Assembly (NCBI GenBank): GCA_003024785.1
Contig: PUQB01000431.1
Coordinates: forward strand, 69,501-133,500
Direction: 5' to 3'
From: Selaginella tamariscina
Taxonomy: Eukaryota; Streptophyta; Lycopodiopsida; Selaginellales; Selaginellaceae
DNA length: 64,000 nt
Within the stretch, counting starts at the first letter, position 1. Each line of letters begins with the position of its first letter. Shown here piece after piece: positions 61,191 to 64,000 of the stretch. The notes under the pieces were generated by a model. It was not told where the DNA came from, did no database searches, and worked only from the letters and a program-made list of their open reading frames with translations. The position numbers were made by a program, and so were the translations under genes.

Positions 61191-63067
61191 TGGCGATCAT
61201 GTCCTAGTAGACCTAGATAGGCTCATGCCTAACCCCACAAAGGAGATGTGTCTCACATATACCCCGTGACAGAGTTAAGGCATCGTCACTTACCCCTTGA
61301 GGAATCACCCTCATTCGGGAGTACAACCCCTTTAGGGTGACAAGGGGTACCCTGAACCACTACTAACCCCTAAGGGTTTGGGTGGCCAAGTTATACCCTA
61401 GACTAGGGCTAATCTTAGTGAAAACACGAGTGTGCGCCGTAGCGAACATGAGTGTTCTCCTAAGCAAACTCCCGAAGGCTAGGTTTGGATAACCCTAAGT
61501 ACATGACTTGCAAGTGCTCACGAAAAGGCTCATGCTATAAGCTTAGGTTGTTCAACCCCTGGATTCCAAGGAGAGCACTCCCTAGCCAAGTGTGCCTAGC
61601 ACACCTAGTTATGAGACCTAACCTCCCTTGAGCAAATGCCCAAGGCTTAACACCTAGTGCGAGCACAAGCATGTCTGTTTTACTAGAGTATCCAACCCCT
61701 TGGCAACAAGCCATGACACAACCCCAGAGGGTGTGCCTCAGCATGTATCGTGTGACATCTAGCCCAATATCACATCTCCATGTGACACTTCCTTCCTCGT
61801 TGTGGGCTATCATGCCATAGCCCCTAAGATTCAAGAGTTGCACCAAGTGCCACAAATGTGGCTCCTAAATGCCAACTCTAGAACCCTTCAATTATCCCTC
61901 AAGGCTCAGTAAGGAAACCTTGTCAATTAAAACCCATAACCACAATTGGACAAGGACATGAACGTGCCTTGCTTAGTTGTGAGTGTTGCTCTTAGCTTGA
62001 CGTGGAGGAGGAGGCTGGAGACAAGCCTCAACCTCTACCTCTTGGAACGTGCATTTCCACAAGACCTCCCAGGCATGGATTCGTCAACGTTAAAGGTAAG
62101 CTACCCCGAAGGTGGGACATACCCTTGTCATCTGGAAGTTAGGGCGGCACAACAGAGAGTTGTGCCTTGACGACACAAGCTAGAGCTTGCATCGGGAGAA
62201 GAGTAACGAGCTTAGTCATGAACCTAGGAACCCTCACTCCTACATACTCTACCTTATTTATGTGACGGAGCCCTCCCCCCCTTCCTGAATGTGTATGTGG
62301 GCTGGCACTAATTTAGCTAATGAGAGAGTGTTTAACTTAGCCTAACTCTAACCCTAAAACCCTACCCAAAGGGGTGGGGTTTTTAGGGCGTGGTTAGGCC
62401 AACCCTAGGGTTAGGTCAACCCTAGGGGTGTTCCTAACCTTACTAAACACGCCAAACTCATCTACATTAACCAATAAGCCTAACTGGGACGTCAAAATTG
62501 GGGGTGGGTTTTCTAGAAGGTAAGTTTTACCTTCGCTTAGAATTTCTTACAAATACTTAATGACACCCGGCCGAACCATCACTAAATACCCAAGTGCATT
62601 AAGCGGGCCTGTTTCCTATTACATCTAGGGTCCATCAACATATAAAGTAGGTAACAACAGTCAACGTACAAATTAAAGGGTCGAGTCATAGTAAAAACTA
62701 TGACAATATGCTTATAGCATCTTTAGTTCTATAGGCAAAAGACTATAGATTGGTCCATGTAGAGGTTGTTTCCCATCTGCAAAGTCTTGGTACTTTTTGG
62801 GAAGCACATCTTCATGGATGTGTTGAATGATGAAGGGCAATAACAAACACAAAAGTGGGATTGTGCTGACTAGCATTACAAAATTGTTTCAATGTAATGT
62901 CAAAATGTTAATCATTGGATCACATATTATAAGAGGAGGAGGAGAGAAATGCATTAATGATACCTCAGAGTTGTGCAAACTATATGTTTTCCAATCAATA
63001 ACAGGGTTCATCAATTGCAACCATGAAAGTCGAAGGATGATTGAGCACTTCGAAGATGAAATCACGT

Positions 63068-63545
63068 TAAAGAAGATGACACAATAAAATTTAAGTGCCT
63101 CGATCTCTAATGGTCTAAACTCTTCATCATAATATGATCAAATTTGATCGATCATCTATCTACCACCTCAACTCACAAATTGACTTCAAGATGATACTGT
63201 GGGAAACAATAAACTCATGATTAATGAAATTCACATTTGTTCCATTGTTCATGAGTCCCTTGTAGGAGATTGTATATAATTCCCAAGGAGGAAAGCCCCT
63301 AACCTAGTACACCCTAACCAACACTTGAGCTCACGATATACAATCTCCTACAAGGGACTCATGAACAATGGAACAAATGTGAATTTCATTAATCATGAGT
63401 TTATTGTTTTCCACAGTAGCATCTTGAAGTCAATTTGTGAGTTGAGGTGGTAGATAAGATGATCGATCAAATTTGATCATATTATGATGAAGAGTTTAAC
63501 CATTAGAGATCGAGGCACTTAAATTTTATTGTGTCATCTTCTTTA
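63068..63545. repeat. Long inverted repeat (hairpin), 210-bp arms and 58-bp loop
   Basis: The left arm at 63068-63277 is the reverse complement of the right arm at 63336-63545. By eye I count four differences (two substitutions and two single-base indels), about 98% identity. The loop at 63278-63335 begins aattcccaaggagg and ends ttgagctcacg. A transcript in either direction would fold into a near-perfect 210-bp duplex. It could be a foldback element, an inverted duplication that feeds small RNAs, or an assembly fold-back artefact. Confidence 0.9.
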
Positions 63546-64000
63546 TGGCAGACTTAACATATCTCATTATCTATTTCACAAGACTTAATTTGTAAATTAA
63601 AATAAACTAACTCACCATGTCTTATGAAAGTTTATGATAAATTAATATGGGCAAACATAAGGCAAAGTAGATTGACATGCAATACAAAAGTTACCTTTTG
63701 AGTGCTACTTTCATCATTAAAGTCCATAACCCATACCCACTTACCAAGTACGTATTTTCTGAAGAGTTATAAATCTTAAAATTAACTCTTCGCATAGGTG
63801 TTAGCCAAAAGTGATAAAATATTTTAAGAACTTAAAACTAGTTAAACACTAAAATATACTACTAGTTTAGGCTATCTTATTAATCACATAGAATAAGCTC
63901 CGATACTATTGTTATAATTTTAATCCAAAGAACTAACACGTGACAACACTTGGATGCCAAGTAACCATCTGACATTAACACCCTATATGAATAATGTTAA

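Larger units (their letters stand above)
60924..64000. mobile_element. Gene-poor repeat block with diverged direct repeats at its ends
   Basis: About 80 bp at 60924-61006 (ttttaaccgaagggccaac...cacgtggcaac) resembles 63918-64000 (ttttaatccaaagaactaac...cacgtgacaac). The second copy differs mainly by C-to-T and G-to-A changes and runs into the window edge. The interior is GC-richer (about 61000-62500) and has no convincing protein frame. It may be a non-coding LTR-type relic (LARD-like) or part of a longer repeat. Family unknown; broken. Confidence 0.35.

Noticed and set aside
61946-62170. A 74-codon frame in the repeat block
   Set aside because: No recognisable motif, low confidence, within repeat DNA that lacks other coding signals.
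62827-63087. An 86-codon plus-strand frame
   Set aside because: It ends inside the left arm of the hairpin and looks like chance coding in repeat DNA.

Overview
The window is nuclear DNA of a land plant. It carries plant-only or plant-typical genes: the photosystem II antenna protein CP26, an alpha-expansin, a PIP1 aquaporin, a GT34 xyloglucan/galactomannan glycosyltransferase and LRR-malectin receptor kinases. It also has compact GT-AG introns, telo-box (AAACCCTA) promoter motifs and chromodomain Ty3/gypsy elements. I cannot name the species. Intergenic DNA is strongly AT-rich and studded with CA/GT, CT/GA and TA microsatellites, many of them inside introns.

Layout. 0-9.3 kb, all on the minus strand: two paralogous LRR-malectin receptor kinases (232-3228 and 5353-9250) flanking tRNA-Ser(CGA), tRNA-Lys(UUU) and the CP26 gene (Lhcb5). 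10.4-13.6 kb: an alpha-expansin and a short-chain dehydrogenase, both minus. 13.6-17 kb: AT-rich DNA with one decayed retroelement fragment. 17-21.1 kb: a prolyl 4-hydroxylase (minus) and the spliceosomal Sm D3 gene (plus), head to head. 21.4-21.6 kb: an orphan coding-like island. 23.9-25.2 kb: a GT34 glycosyltransferase (minus). 26.2-30.4 kb: an NYN nuclease/LOTUS-domain gene (minus). 30.9-31.6 kb: a small plant membrane protein (minus). 32.2-40.2 kb: cytosolic-type isoleucyl-tRNA synthetase (plus, many exons), followed by a HYPK-like NatA-associated protein (40.4-41.0 kb, plus). 42.2-46.6 kb: a broken Ty3/gypsy fossil. 49.3-50.7 kb: a PIP1 aquaporin. 52.9-60.9 kb: nested gypsy fossils; a chromodomain element with two LTRs and a 5-bp target duplication sits inside an older relic. 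60.9-64 kb: gene-poor repeat DNA with a 210-bp near-perfect inverted repeat.

The genes do not form one pathway. Four themes recur: cell-wall and cell-surface biology (receptor kinases, expansin, GT34, P4H), RNA and translation (tRNAs, Sm D3, isoleucyl-tRNA synthetase, HYPK), photosynthesis, and water transport. The RNA/translation group shares telo-boxes near the start codons.

Main caveat. Most protein genes, including ones that should be essential (Sm D3, isoleucyl-tRNA synthetase, CP26), show single- or two-base breaks of frame, several of them in or next to homopolymers. The simplest reading is residual indel error in the assembly. Exon limits below were read by eye and carry that uncertainty. 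I found no convincing new biological system. The best leads are the long hairpin at 63.1-63.5 kb, the orphan coding island near 21.5 kb, the unusual receptor-kinase pair, and splice donors embedded in GT-repeats.
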